DNA of 64,000 nucleotides from Humibacter albus DSM 18994 (GTDB taxonomy: Bacteria > Actinomycetota > Actinomycetes > Actinomycetales > Microbacteriaceae). Below, in pieces: positions 1 to 8,712 of the stretch; positions within the stretch are counted from its first letter, which is position 1; each line of letters opens with the position of its first letter. The position numbers and the translations under genes are program-made. The stretch lies in contig NZ_ATXT01000016.1 of NCBI RefSeq assembly GCF_000421825.1, positions 62,001 to 126,000 on the forward strand. The letters run 5' to 3'. Below the pieces are notes generated by a model, which saw only the letters and a list, made by a program, of their open reading frames with translations, did not search any database and was not told the DNA's origin.

Positions 1-17
1 CGGCACGCTCGTGACCA

Positions 18-554
18 TCAGACCAGGCCGGGCTGTTCGCAGACGTGTCCGTCGGGATCCATCGGATGCCCGCATCGCGGACACAGCGGACGTCCGGCCT
101 GCACCACCGCGCGGGTGGACTGGACGAACGCGCGGGCGGTGCCCACGGGCATCCGCACGGCGACGATCTCGGCAGGCTGCTCCTCGTCGGCGTCGTCGTC
201 GCTCAACGGCTGGTCGGAGTAGGCCTGCAGCACGATCTGAGCGCGCGACGGATCCCAGCCGAGGCCGAGAGTCCCCGCCCGGAACTGCTCGTCGACGGGT
301 TCGAGCGGAGCGGAATCGACCAACTCCGGCGGGGCTTCCGCGGGAATGGCGACCGGGCTGTCGGTCGTCATGAGGCCGTCGAGCAGTTGCTCGATCTTTT
401 CCGAGAGCAACGCCGCCTGCTGCTTCTCAAGCAGCACGCTCACGACGCGACGCCCCTCGCGCACTTGCAGATAGAAGGCGCGCGAGCCGGGGCCACCGAT
501 CGTGCCCACAAGTACACGATCGGGCCAGTCGAAGCCGTGGACGACGGTGGGCAT
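18..554 (-). CDS. DUF3090 family protein
   Basis: About 178 residues. The product is a small soluble protein of unknown function, conserved in actinobacteria and normally encoded beside an MSMEG_4193-type histidine phosphatase, as here. The N-terminus carries the family hallmark (PDRV, then GTIGGPGSR and FYLQVREG). The C-terminus ends with a zinc-ribbon-like CPRCGHPM...C cluster. I start at the ATG giving MPTVVHGF because the family begins just before this motif; an upstream ATG at 647 would add 31 unrelated residues. No strong Shine-Dalgarno was seen for either start. The gene follows the phosphatase at 715-1509 on the same strand, probably in one operon. Family assignment is from memory of the motif; the start is less certain. 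Confidence 0.85.
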   Translation of the reverse strand: MPTVVHGFDWPDRVLVGTIGGPGSRAFYLQVREGRRVVSVLLEKQQAALLSEKIEQLLDGLMTTDSPVAIPAEAPPELVDSAPLEPVDEQFRAGTLGLGWDPSRAQIVLQAYSDQPLSDDDADEEQPAEIVAVRMPVGTARAFVQSTRAVVQAGRPLCPRCGHPMDPDGHVCEQPGLV

Positions 555-714
555 GGCCTCAGCATAGGAGGCGGGCCCGTGCTCTGTTCGAAGCGTGCCG
601 GTCATGCCGAATGGCGCGGGCCGGTTCGGCTTCCACAGGTCTGTCATTTCGGATCCCCGCGCCGAAAGAACCACTTCTTGCGACTTGCCCGAGCGCACAG
701 GTCGTCGCACGCCG

Positions 715-1509
715 TCAGCCGGCGGTCGCGCCACCGCCGACCGGCGCGTCCTCGTCGGGGACACCGTCCTTCAGCCACCCGAGGTCGCCACCGTGCGTGT
801 TCATGGCGATCACGCCCGACCGCTGGCTTCCGTAGTGCACGATCGACACCGAAGCAGGCCCGACCACGATGCTCTGAAACCGATCGAACGGCAGGCCGAG
901 GGCATCCGCGAGCACCGACTTGATGACGTCTCCGTGGCTCACGGCTGCCCAGACGGCACGCGCGCCGTACTCGGCGGTGACCGCCGCATCGTGACGCCGA
1001 ATCGCCTCGACGGCACGCGCCTGCATGGCGAGCATCGCCTCGCCGCCGGGAAAGGTCACGGATGCCGGGCTCGCCTGCACGTGTCGCCACAGGTCTTCTC
1101 GCACCAACTCGTTGATCGCGCGGCCCTGCCATTCGCCGTAGCCGCACTCGGTGAGCGCCGGTTCGAGGGCCACGGATTCGAGGATCACGCCGCGCACGGC
1201 CGCGGGCTGCGCGTCCCCTGCCTTTTCGCCCTCGCCAGCATTGCCCCGATCGGCACCTTCGCTTCCGGTCGCACGGCTTCGCCCGGCACCCTCGCGCTGA
1301 CTCGCGAGGATCGCCTCGGCAGTCTCCCGGCAACGCTCCAGGGGGCTCGACACGAGAGCCGCCAATGGCACGGCCGCCAGTCTCTGCGCGGTACGCTCCG
1401 CCTGGCCGCGGCCGACTTCGTCGAGCTGCACGCCGGGCATGCGGCCCGCCAGGATGCCCCTCGCGTTCGCCGCGGTGCGCCCGTGCCGCACGAGGATCAC
1501 CGTCGCCAT
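715..1509 (-). CDS. Histidine phosphatase, MSMEG_4193 family
   Basis: 264 residues of the histidine phosphatase (phosphoglycerate-mutase-like) superfamily. The catalytic RHG motif is at the very N-terminus (VILVRHGRT), followed by SSPLERCRETA and later ECGYGEWQGR and VSHGDVIK, the second catalytic histidine. Between the SSPLERC region and the ECGYG region lies a low-complexity Gly/Ala/Glu/Arg insertion of roughly 40 residues, so the protein is longer than typical members. The substrate is unknown; such proteins dephosphorylate small metabolites. I chose the ATG immediately before the beta strand carrying RHG. It lies upstream of the DUF3090 gene, the conserved actinobacterial pairing. Fold confidence is high; biochemical role is unknown. 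Confidence 0.9.
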   Translation of the reverse strand: MATVILVRHGRTAANARGILAGRMPGVQLDEVGRGQAERTAQRLAAVPLAALVSSPLERCRETAEAILASQREGAGRSRATGSEGADRGNAGEGEKAGDAQPAAVRGVILESVALEPALTECGYGEWQGRAINELVREDLWRHVQASPASVTFPGGEAMLAMQARAVEAIRRHDAAVTAEYGARAVWAAVSHGDVIKSVLADALGLPFDRFQSIVVGPASVSIVHYGSQRSGVIAMNTHGGDLGWLKDGVPDEDAPVGGGATAG

Positions 1510-1621
1510 GAGGTCGAGCCTACGGTGCGCCACCGCGCCCGGGCGCGCGTTCGTGGCTTCGTATGCCCGGCCTCTGGCAGCGCCGCAGGCCTTCCGTTCA
1601 GCGCACGAGCCGCGTTCCGGC

Positions 1622-2071
1622 TCAGCGCACGATCAGCACCGGACAGTTCGCGTGCGCCGCGCACTCCGAACTCACCGAACCGAGCAGCAAGCCGGTGAAG
1701 CCTCCGCGACCGCGCGAGCCGAGCACGAGCATCTCGGCGCCCGTGCTGCGCTCGATGAGCACCTGCGCCGGATGCCCGAACTGCACGACGGACGTCAGGC
1801 CGGCCGGGATGTCTTCGCCATAGGCATCCTTCAGCGATTCATCGAGCGCTTGGCGCGCGATCTCCTCGAACGACGGCTCGGTCGTCATCGCGTAAGGCGA
1901 CATGGCGATGGGATAGGACCAGGTCGTGACGACCTCGATGCGGGCGCCGAGCAGGCCGCCCAGGCGTGCGGCGTGGCGGAGCGCAGCGATCGACTGCTCC
2001 GAGCCGTCCACTCCGACGATGATCTTGGCGCCCTCCGGCGCTCCGTTCGCAGTGTCGGTTGTCTCACTCAT
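1622..2071 (-). CDS. Universal stress protein (UspA family)
   Basis: 149 residues, a single Usp domain. The first strand is KIIVGVDGSEQS, and the ATP-binding signature near the C-terminus reads GSRGRGGFTGLLLGSVS, matching the G-2x-G-9x-G(S/T) pattern of ATP-binding Usps. The final strand is CPVLIVR. The start was chosen at the ATG after a GAAGG Shine-Dalgarno-like sequence; a further 12 codons upstream are unlikely to be translated. Usps are cytoplasmic proteins linked to survival under starvation, hypoxia or oxidative stress. It stands alone, separated from the glycoside operon by 75 bp. Confidence 0.93.
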   Translation of the reverse strand: MSETTDTANGAPEGAKIIVGVDGSEQSIAALRHAARLGGLLGARIEVVTTWSYPIAMSPYAMTTEPSFEEIARQALDESLKDAYGEDIPAGLTSVVQFGHPAQVLIERSTGAEMLVLGSRGRGGFTGLLLGSVSSECAAHANCPVLIVR

Positions 2072-2146
2072 GCCTTCAGCATGCGTCGCCCCTGCCCCGG
2101 ATGTCACCTCCTCGACGGGTGAAACGGTGCGGGAAATGCAACCCGA

Positions 2147-3082
2147 TCAGACGAAGCGCACCTCGGCGACGTACATCTGCCGCGCGGTCCGTTCGGCGTT
2201 CCACGCGTGGAAAGCCGTGACCCAGCGGTCGCCCGCTCGAACCATCGAATTGTGTCCGGGACCGACCAAGCCCGTGCTTCGTGAGCTGAGGAAAGCCGGC
2301 GTTGTTCCCGACGAGTGCTTCCACGGACCGAACGGATGCTTGGAGGTCGCAAGCGAGACACCGTATCCCGGGCCTTCCCACGAGCCGCCCGAGAAGAACA
2401 TCACATAGGCGTCGCCGTGATGGATCACCGTCGGGCCCTCGAGCGTGTGCCAGTCGAAACGACGACCGTACATCGAGCGATCGCGCTCATAGATCTGCCA
2501 ATCCGCGTTCGGAGCGAGGGCCACGTGCGTGGTCGCATCCAGGCGGGTGGGCGTAAGCAACTCGGCGACGGCGAGGTGCGTGCCAGGGCGTTTGTCATTG
2601 AGAACATCGCGCGCGAAGTACAGGTACCAGCGACCGTCGTCGTCGCGGAACGGATGAGCGTCTATGGCGAAGGACTCCTCCGGCGTCAGATCGACGGCGC
2701 AGTCGACGAACGGACCGGACGGCGTCTCGGCCGACGCGGCTCGGAGGTGGTGGTGCGCGATGTCGTGGCCGACGGAGTAGTACATCCAGAAACGGCCATC
2801 CCGCTCCACCACCTCCGGCGCCCAGTACGCATCGCCGAACGAAACATCCAGCGGATCGAGCACCTGGCCCACCGACTGCCAGTGTTCGAGGTCGTCGGAC
2901 CAGATCGCCTCGAACGTCGTGATCGGCCCCCGCGGATCCGACGTTCCATACGCGAAGAATCGACCGCCGAATCGCGTCAAGAAGGGATCGGCGAAGTACT
3001 CGGGGCGCACCGGATGCGGCTCCGTCGGTATCTCGAGAACGGGACTCGCGTTCGAGGTGGCGAGGTCGTCAGCGCCGCTCAC
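2147..3082 (-). CDS. Glycoside hydrolase family 43 enzyme
   Basis: 311 residues, a five-bladed beta-propeller glycosidase of the GH43 type. The inverting triad is visible: general base Asp near residue 32 (FADPF), the pKa-modulating Asp near 141 (AIDAHPF) and the general acid Glu near 215 (LEGPTV). AYWAPEV is a further family hallmark. There is no signal peptide, so it probably acts in the cytoplasm on imported oligosaccharides such as arabinosides or xylosides; substrate is inferred only from family. The start is a GTG whose last bases overlap the TGA of the upstream GH1-like gene (GTGA, 4 nt), which indicates translational coupling. It is the last gene of the lacI-ABC-glycosidase operon. 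Confidence 0.88.
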   Translation of the reverse strand: MSGADDLATSNASPVLEIPTEPHPVRPEYFADPFLTRFGGRFFAYGTSDPRGPITTFEAIWSDDLEHWQSVGQVLDPLDVSFGDAYWAPEVVERDGRFWMYYSVGHDIAHHHLRAASAETPSGPFVDCAVDLTPEESFAIDAHPFRDDDGRWYLYFARDVLNDKRPGTHLAVAELLTPTRLDATTHVALAPNADWQIYERDRSMYGRRFDWHTLEGPTVIHHGDAYVMFFSGGSWEGPGYGVSLATSKHPFGPWKHSSGTTPAFLSSRSTGLVGPGHNSMVRAGDRWVTAFHAWNAERTARQMYVAEVRFV

Positions 3083-4383
3083 CTCGACACCGGTCCCCGT
3101 GCGTGGGCGACGAAGCGCTCGGCGGCCGGCGTGCGGACGCGGAGGAGGCTGCCGTCGGCCTGCTCCTCCAGTCTGACGAGGCCCATACGACGGAGGAACG
3201 GCGTCTTCGATGTCGCGGCCGATGGGCGAGTCCTCGCAGCGACCACGGACTCGTCGACGACGAACTCCTCGACGTTCCGTCCGCCCGATGCGTACGACCA
3301 GTCGACAAAGTCCACGAGCGGCCACCAGGTATACCCGCGCACGTCGGCGCCAGACTCCGTCAGCTCGCGAACCGCGTCAACGGACCCGTCGACCCAGGCG
3401 CTGCGCACCTCATCGGTGCCCTCGATGCTCGTCTCCGTGACGATGACCGGCGAGTCGTACCGGCGGATGAAGCCGCGCACGCTGTCGACGAGTCCGCGCG
3501 TCCACAGATTCGTGGCGCGTTGCTCGACGGCCCCACCCGTTTGCGTCAGCGTGCGCGGGGACAGATCGGGGTAATAGTTGACCCCGAGAAGATCGAAATC
3601 CACGGCGCCGCGCACGAGCTCGTCGAGCTCACGCTCGCTCGCCCCGCACGCCAGAAGCCAGTCGTGCATCGGATGCTGCCGGGTGACCCGGCCCGTCAAG
3701 AGGTCGGTGGGCAGCATCCCCACGGATTCCAAGTGAACCGCATGATCGGCCAGCGACTCGGACTCGGCGGAATAGAGCGCGGACGCCTCGACGTGCACGA
3801 TCCGCGCGTTGCCGTTGGCCTCCCGGATCGCACGGATGGAGGCCTGCATTCCTCGTACGACGCCGAGCACGACGGCGGTCCACCCCTCCCAGCCCGTCAG
3901 AGCGGGTGGCCAGACGCCGCGCAGGCCGCAGAACGACGCGGTCGTGACCGGCTCGTTCAGCGGCGTGATGTCGTCGACCAGACCCGCGAAATGCGAGGCG
4001 AACGTGCCCTCGTAGTCGGCGACCACCTCCGGGTAGCTCGGATCCGCGAACGATCCTTCGAGCCACGTCGGGGTGCCGTAGTGCACGAGGTCGGCGATCA
4101 CGCGGAGCCCGAGCTCGTTCACCGCGAACTCGAACCTCTCCTCGAGCCATGACCAGTCATACCGCCCGGGAGCCACGTGCACGAGCGGCCAGCGCGTGCC
4201 GTAGCGAACGGCGGTCGCGCCGAGGTCGCGCGCCAGACGCAGATCATCACGCCAGTTGGCGTCGTGTTCGGTCAGCTGGAACTCGTCAAGCGGCTGCATC
4301 CGCGCCCCGGCGTGCGGGTAGACGCAGGTGTCCTCGATGCCGAGGATCCAGCCGAACCGATCCTCGTGAGCGAGCGGCGCCAT
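3079..4383 (-). CDS. GH1-like family glycosidase (beta-glycosidase)
   Basis: 434 residues with a TIM-barrel glycosidase pattern. The GH1 acid/base motif appears as TPLNEP (Glu144) and the nucleophile segment as VIVTETS (Glu317). The latter departs from the usual ENG because Thr follows the Glu, so it is a divergent member. YTWWPLVDFVDW near the C-terminus matches the GH1 aglycone-site region. No signal peptide was seen; it is likely a cytoplasmic hydrolase of glycosides imported by the neighbouring ABC system. The ATG overlaps the permease TGA by one base (TGATG); a GTG three bases upstream is equally possible. The downstream end overlaps the GH43 start. Family is fairly sure; substrate is unknown. 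Confidence 0.82.
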   Translation of the reverse strand: MAPLAHEDRFGWILGIEDTCVYPHAGARMQPLDEFQLTEHDANWRDDLRLARDLGATAVRYGTRWPLVHVAPGRYDWSWLEERFEFAVNELGLRVIADLVHYGTPTWLEGSFADPSYPEVVADYEGTFASHFAGLVDDITPLNEPVTTASFCGLRGVWPPALTGWEGWTAVVLGVVRGMQASIRAIREANGNARIVHVEASALYSAESESLADHAVHLESVGMLPTDLLTGRVTRQHPMHDWLLACGASERELDELVRGAVDFDLLGVNYYPDLSPRTLTQTGGAVEQRATNLWTRGLVDSVRGFIRRYDSPVIVTETSIEGTDEVRSAWVDGSVDAVRELTESGADVRGYTWWPLVDFVDWSYASGGRNVEEFVVDESVVAARTRPSAATSKTPFLRRMGLVRLEEQADGSLLRVRTPAAERFVAHARGPVSR

Positions 4384-5258
4384 CACTTCAGCCCGGTCGT
4401 CGCGACACCGGCGATGAAGTACTTCTGCGCGAAGAAGAACCCGATCGCGATGGGAACGAGCGAGATGGTCGCTCCCGCGAGCAGAACCGCATGATCGGTC
4501 ACGTGTTGTCCTCCGAAGAGTGTGAGGCCGGCCGGAAGGGTCAGCATGTCGTTCGAGCTGGTGATGACCAGTGGCCAGAGCAGGTCATTCCACAGATTGG
4601 TGAAGTTGAGGATGGCGACGGTCGCGATGGCGGGCTTCGCCAGCGGCATGATGACCCGCCAGTAGATCCGCCAGTGGCCCGCGCCATCGATCCGGGCCGC
4701 CTCGTCGAGGTCGGCGGGAATGCTCATGAAGAACTGGCGGAACAGGAAGATGCCGAACGCGCTCGTCGCCCTCGGGATGATGAGCCCTTCGTAGGTGTTC
4801 AGCCACCCGAGATGGAACAGCTGGATGAAGACCGGGATCAGCGTCACCTGGAACGGAACCATCAGCGTCGCGATGACGAGAACGAAGCACACGTTGCGGC
4901 CCACGAACCTCAGCCTCGCCAGCGCGTAGGCGCACATGGAGTCGAAGAGCACCGTGAGTGCCGTCGTGACGCCGGCGAACACGAACGAGTTCAGGAGCAG
5001 GCGGAGGAACGGCAACTGCTGCCACACGCCGATGTACCCGTGCAGCGTGATGCTCGTGGGAAAGAGGCTCGCCGGGTTCTGATACAGGTCGGCCTCACTG
5101 CGGAACGACCCTGACACCATCCAGATGAAGGGGATGAGCGCGAGCACGAAGCCCACGCCCACATACATCCATTTGAGTGCGGCACCGGCCCGCAGGCCGG
5201 CACGACCGGCCCGTGGACGCCCGGGGGACGTTCGAGTGGCGGTGGCGCTAGTCGACAT
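4383..5258 (-). CDS. Carbohydrate ABC transporter permease (MalG type)
   Basis: 291 residues with six predicted membrane helices. The cytoplasmic EAA loop that docks the ATPase is present (EAARIDGAGHWRIYW, followed by MPLAKPA). It is the second permease of a CUT1 sugar importer. No ATP-binding subunit is encoded in the operon, which is usual for actinobacterial CUT1 systems that share an MsiK/MalK-type ATPase encoded elsewhere. It overlaps the MalF-type gene by 11 bp and the GH1-like gene by 1 bp. The substrate is probably the oligosaccharide attacked by the downstream GH1-like and GH43 enzymes (inference from context). Confidence 0.93.
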   Translation of the reverse strand: MSTSATATRTSPGRPRAGRAGLRAGAALKWMYVGVGFVLALIPFIWMVSGSFRSEADLYQNPASLFPTSITLHGYIGVWQQLPFLRLLLNSFVFAGVTTALTVLFDSMCAYALARLRFVGRNVCFVLVIATLMVPFQVTLIPVFIQLFHLGWLNTYEGLIIPRATSAFGIFLFRQFFMSIPADLDEAARIDGAGHWRIYWRVIMPLAKPAIATVAILNFTNLWNDLLWPLVITSSNDMLTLPAGLTLFGGQHVTDHAVLLAGATISLVPIAIGFFFAQKYFIAGVATTGLK

Positions 5259-6207
5259 CGTTGTACCTGAAGATCCGGAGTTGAAGGAGCGAGATGAGCA
5301 TGATGAGCGCGAAGAGGACCCACGAGATCGCGGCGGCGTATCCCGTCTCGAAGTTCACGAATCCGTCGCGGTAGATCAGATTGACCAGGGTGTCGGTGCG
5401 ATAGAGCGGACCGCCCCCGGTCATGACGTAGACGAGGTCGAAGACCTGCAGTGACTGGATGGTCAGCATCATCGTCGCGAAGAGCATCGTCGGTCTGATG
5501 CCGGGAAGCGTGATGTACCAGAAGAGGGAGAAGCGGCCGGCGCCGTCGAGCCGTCCGGCCTCGTATCGTTCGCCCGGCACGCCCTGGAGCGCCGCGACGA
5601 AGAGGATCATCGCGAAGCCGACGCTGCGCCACACCGACACGAAGATGAGGGTCGGCAGCGCGAGCTGCGCGGACTGGAGCCAGGCGACGGGCGCGAGGCC
5701 CAGCGCCTTCGTCACCCCTCCGACGAGGCCGATGTCGGGGTCGAGCAGAAACTTCCAGACCAGGCCGATCGTCGCCAGCGAGACGATCGTCGGAAAGAAG
5801 AACACCGACCGCGTGATGCGGCTCGCCAGGCCCTCCGATTGCAACGCGAGTGCCGTGAGCAGCCCGAGCACGATGAGCAGAACGACGGAGACCACCGTGA
5901 ACTCCAGCGTGACCCCGAGCGCGTTCCAGAAGCTCGGGTCCTGGAAGAGCTTGATGTAGTTGCCAAACCCGACGAAGGGCTGCACCGCGGCACCGACCGA
6001 CCAGTCGAAGAAGCTGTAGTACAGCGTTCGCAGGATCGGGTAGAGCACGAAGACGCCCAGAATCAGCAGACTCGGCGCCATGAACAGCCACGCGGGCTGC
6101 CATCGGATGCGCCGCCGTCGCGCCGACGGGACCGGCGTCGGTCCACCCGGGGGCCGGGCCCCGCCGCGCACGCGCGGCGAGACCCGGTCGGTGGTGCTCG
6201 TCGTCAT
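5248..6207 (-). CDS. Carbohydrate ABC transporter permease (MalF type)
   Basis: 319 residues. It has a Pro/Arg/Gly-rich cytoplasmic N-terminus of about 30 residues, then six membrane helices and the EAA loop (EAGRLDGAGRFSLFW...LPGIRP). It forms a heterodimer with the MalG-type permease encoded directly downstream. The start ATG overlaps the stop of the solute-binding protein gene by 4 nt (ATGA), and its own 3' end overlaps the next permease by 11 bp. Regulation is presumably by the LacI repressor at the head of the operon. Confidence 0.93.
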   Translation of the reverse strand: MTTSTTDRVSPRVRGGARPPGGPTPVPSARRRRIRWQPAWLFMAPSLLILGVFVLYPILRTLYYSFFDWSVGAAVQPFVGFGNYIKLFQDPSFWNALGVTLEFTVVSVVLLIVLGLLTALALQSEGLASRITRSVFFFPTIVSLATIGLVWKFLLDPDIGLVGGVTKALGLAPVAWLQSAQLALPTLIFVSVWRSVGFAMILFVAALQGVPGERYEAGRLDGAGRFSLFWYITLPGIRPTMLFATMMLTIQSLQVFDLVYVMTGGGPLYRTDTLVNLIYRDGFVNFETGYAAAISWVLFALIMLISLLQLRIFRYNDVD

Positions 6208-7463
6208 GACGAGCAGCCCGTGAGAGCGTCGATCGTGGTGGCCGCCTGCTTGGTCGCGGTCCCGACCGGAGTTCCGCGCGTGATCTGACCGATCAGCGTG
6301 GTGTAGGCATCCGAGTCCACCTTCGTCGCATTCGGGACGTGCGGCAGATACAGACGCGAGTCCGGGACCTGGGCGGCGAATACCGAGATGGTCGGATCAT
6401 TCTTCAGCTTGGCGTCGTCACCGAGGTCGGTGCGCAGCGGCGGGAAGCCGGTCTTGAGCGAGAACTTCTCCTGAACCTTCTTGCTCGTCCAGTACGCCAG
6501 GAACTCCTGGGCCTCCTTCGGATGCTTCGTCTTCGCCGAGATGGTCAGAGGCGCCGTCGATCCGAGCGTCACTGAACTGCCGTCGACCCCGACCGGAACC
6601 GTTGCGATGCCGAGGTCGATGCCCGCCTTCTTGTACCCGGGTGCGGCCCACGGACCGTTCAGTTCCATGGCCGCCTTGCCCGCCGAGAACAGCGAGTCCG
6701 CCTCGGCGCCGGTGAGCCCGACCGGGCTGACCTTGTCCTTGGACACCAAGTCGGCCCATTTCGAGAGGCTCTTCTGCCCGGCGGCGGACTGCACGACGCT
6801 GCAGTTCTTCGCGTTCACGATGTCGCCGCCCTCGAGCCACTGCAGAATCGGCCACATCTGGATCGTCTGGTTGTCGGCGAGCACGAGCCCGTACTGGCCG
6901 TTCCCCGTCAGCTTCTTCGCGTCGGCGGCCAGCTCGTCCACGGTCGCCGGCGGCTTGTCGATGCCGGCGGCGGCGAACGCCTTCTTGTTGTAGTACAGGC
7001 TCAACGTGGCGAAGTTGGCCGGCACCCCGTAGAGTTTGCCGTCGTACGTGAACTCCTTCACGGTTCCGGGTGCCAGCTTGTCGACGTTGATCTGGTCATC
7101 GCCCGAGCCCGTGTTCGTGATCTGGAGCACGGAGTTCTTCTTCACGTAGTCGGCGACCGCGTTCGGGTCGCTCGACGGCGTGGCGAGGTCGGGCCCCTGC
7201 CCCGTCAGCCAGGCCGACGGCAGCTTCTGTTGAATGGTGTCCCAGGGCTGTACCGTCATCTTCACCTGGATGTTCGAATGCGACTTGTTGAAGTCGTTCA
7301 CGATCTGCGCATACCCGGGGCGGTCACCGCCGGTGAATCCGGTCCACAGCGTGAGTGTCACCTTTCCACCGCTGTCGGTGCCACTCCCCGACGACGAACA
7401 CCCGGACAGCCCGAGTGCCACGATCGCCGTTGCGGCCAGTGCCGCCGCGATCTTCTTTCTCAT
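6204..7463 (-). CDS. Extracellular solute-binding protein, family 1 (lipoprotein)
   Basis: 419 residues. It has a lipoprotein signal (MRKK, a hydrophobic stretch, then the lipobox LSGC with Cys22), followed by a Ser/Gly linker and a family-1 sugar-binding fold. Visible features are LTLWTGFTGGDRPGY, YGVPANF, and MELNGPWA, the last typical of the sugar-pocket hinge in this family. It delivers an oligosaccharide to the CUT1 permeases encoded immediately downstream. A good Shine-Dalgarno (AAAGGAG, 9 nt before the ATG) supports the start. The ATG overlaps the lacI stop by 4 nt, so repressor and transporter are co-transcribed. Confidence 0.94.
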   Translation of the reverse strand: MRKKIAAALAATAIVALGLSGCSSSGSGTDSGGKVTLTLWTGFTGGDRPGYAQIVNDFNKSHSNIQVKMTVQPWDTIQQKLPSAWLTGQGPDLATPSSDPNAVADYVKKNSVLQITNTGSGDDQINVDKLAPGTVKEFTYDGKLYGVPANFATLSLYYNKKAFAAAGIDKPPATVDELAADAKKLTGNGQYGLVLADNQTIQMWPILQWLEGGDIVNAKNCSVVQSAAGQKSLSKWADLVSKDKVSPVGLTGAEADSLFSAGKAAMELNGPWAAPGYKKAGIDLGIATVPVGVDGSSVTLGSTAPLTISAKTKHPKEAQEFLAYWTSKKVQEKFSLKTGFPPLRTDLGDDAKLKNDPTISVFAAQVPDSRLYLPHVPNATKVDSDAYTTLIGQITRGTPVGTATKQAATTIDALTGCSS

Positions 7464-8578
7464 GACGAAACGCTCCTTTGCCTGTCATTGCGGTGCGGCT
7501 CTTCGCCGCGCAAGGGGGTCACTCGCTCGCCGTCGCCCGACTCGCAGCCGCACGAGGCGCGGAAGACGAGATCGACGTCGAGTTCGTGATGGGTGGGGCC
7601 TTCTGCCGACCCGTCGATGAGCCGGAACAACTGTTCGGCGGCGAGTCGGGACATCCGTTCCGCAGGCGTGCGCACGGTGGTGATCGCGGGGGTCGAGACG
7701 CGGGCGAGGCCGAAGTCGTCGAAACCGACGACCGCCACATCCTCGGGAACGCGGATGCCCCGCTCGCGCAGGACTCGCATGCCGCCGAGCGCCATATCGT
7801 CGTTCGCGAAGACGATTCCGTCGAATCGCCGGCCGTCTTCGAGCGAAGACGCGACCGCCTGTGCGCCCGACTCTTCGCTCAGATCACCCTCAACGACCGC
7901 GGCGAAGGACTCCAGCCCCCGGCCGCGCACGGCCTCCAGGAATCCTTCGCGACGGTCGATGCCCGTCTGGTGATCCAGAGTGCCTGACACGTGCAGAAGG
8001 GAACGCGCGCCGTGCTCATCGATGAGGTGCTCGGCGATCGCCTTCGTCGCCGCCACGTCGTCGATGCCCACGGTCACCGCCGACGGAAGGTACGGGAAGT
8101 TGCCGATGAGCACGACCGGCAGGCCGGTCTCGACGAGGGTCTCGATGTTGCTGTCATCGATCGCGGCACTGGTGACGATCGCGCCGTCGGCACTGCGGGA
8201 CCGCATCACCCGTTCGTATGCGACGACGCCGTGCGCCTCGTCCGGATTGGTCGAGACAATGAGCTGCGCGTCGTGGTCGTTCGCTGCCGAGGAGACGCCG
8301 GTCAGCACGTGCATGAAATAGAGGTGGCCGAAGACGTGCTGCGAGGTGTTCGGAACGATCACGGCAATGGCGCCGGCGCGCTGGTTGCGGAGCGCGCGGC
8401 CCGCGGAGCTCGGAACGTAACCGAGTTCGTCGGCGGCGCGGCGCACCGCATCCCGTGTCTTCTCACTGATCCGCTCGTGACCGGCCAAGGCCATCGACGC
8501 CGCAGCCGTCGTCACACCCACGCGGGAGGCGACGTCCTTGAGCGTGACCGTGCTGTGGTCGGCCGGCCTCTTCGCCAT
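7460..8578 (-). CDS. LacI family transcriptional repressor
   Basis: 372 residues. The N-terminal LacI helix-turn-helix is clear (TLKDVASRVGVTTAAASMAL, residues 12-31), with the hinge helix around SSAGRALRNQ and a periplasmic-binding-protein-like effector domain after it (GAIAVIVPN, FANDDMALG, VVGFDDFGLARVSTPAITTV). Its target is almost certainly its own promoter, where two copies of a LacI-type operator sit 32 and 55 bp upstream. As the first gene of an operon whose members all overlap, it would autoregulate together with the transporter and glycosidases. The C-terminal tail after SCGCESG is longer than usual and runs into the start of the next gene. Confidence 0.94.
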   Translation of the reverse strand: MAKRPADHSTVTLKDVASRVGVTTAAASMALAGHERISEKTRDAVRRAADELGYVPSSAGRALRNQRAGAIAVIVPNTSQHVFGHLYFMHVLTGVSSAANDHDAQLIVSTNPDEAHGVVAYERVMRSRSADGAIVTSAAIDDSNIETLVETGLPVVLIGNFPYLPSAVTVGIDDVAATKAIAEHLIDEHGARSLLHVSGTLDHQTGIDRREGFLEAVRGRGLESFAAVVEGDLSEESGAQAVASSLEDGRRFDGIVFANDDMALGGMRVLRERGIRVPEDVAVVGFDDFGLARVSTPAITTVRTPAERMSRLAAEQLFRLIDGSAEGPTHHELDVDLVFRASCGCESGDGERVTPLRGEEPHRNDRQRSVSS

Positions 8579-8609
8579 GTGAGTGGTCCTCTCCGCCGTC
8601 GCCTGCAGT

Positions 8610-8650
8610 GCTTTATCGATTAAACTAGCGGCGCTTTATCGATTAAACAA
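8610..8650 (-). promoter_or_regulatory. Promoter with twin LacI-family operators
   Basis: Two 16-bp direct copies of GCTTTATCGATTAAAC (8610-8625 and 8633-8648) lie 23 bp apart. Each contains the near-palindrome TTTATCGATTAAA with a central CG, typical for LacI-family operators. Read on the minus strand they carry a -35 (TTGTTT, 8650-8645) and a -10 (TAGTTT, 8627-8622) separated by exactly 17 bp, so each operator covers one promoter element. This is the presumed sole promoter of the lacI-ABC-glycosidase operon. The spacing of about two helical turns would let two dimers bind the same face. Confidence 0.85.
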
Positions 8651-8712
8651 GTTCCTCTTTCCACCTGCGAACAGACGGCCGCGCCCCGCGCGCAGATGGC
8701 AGGATGGGCCCC

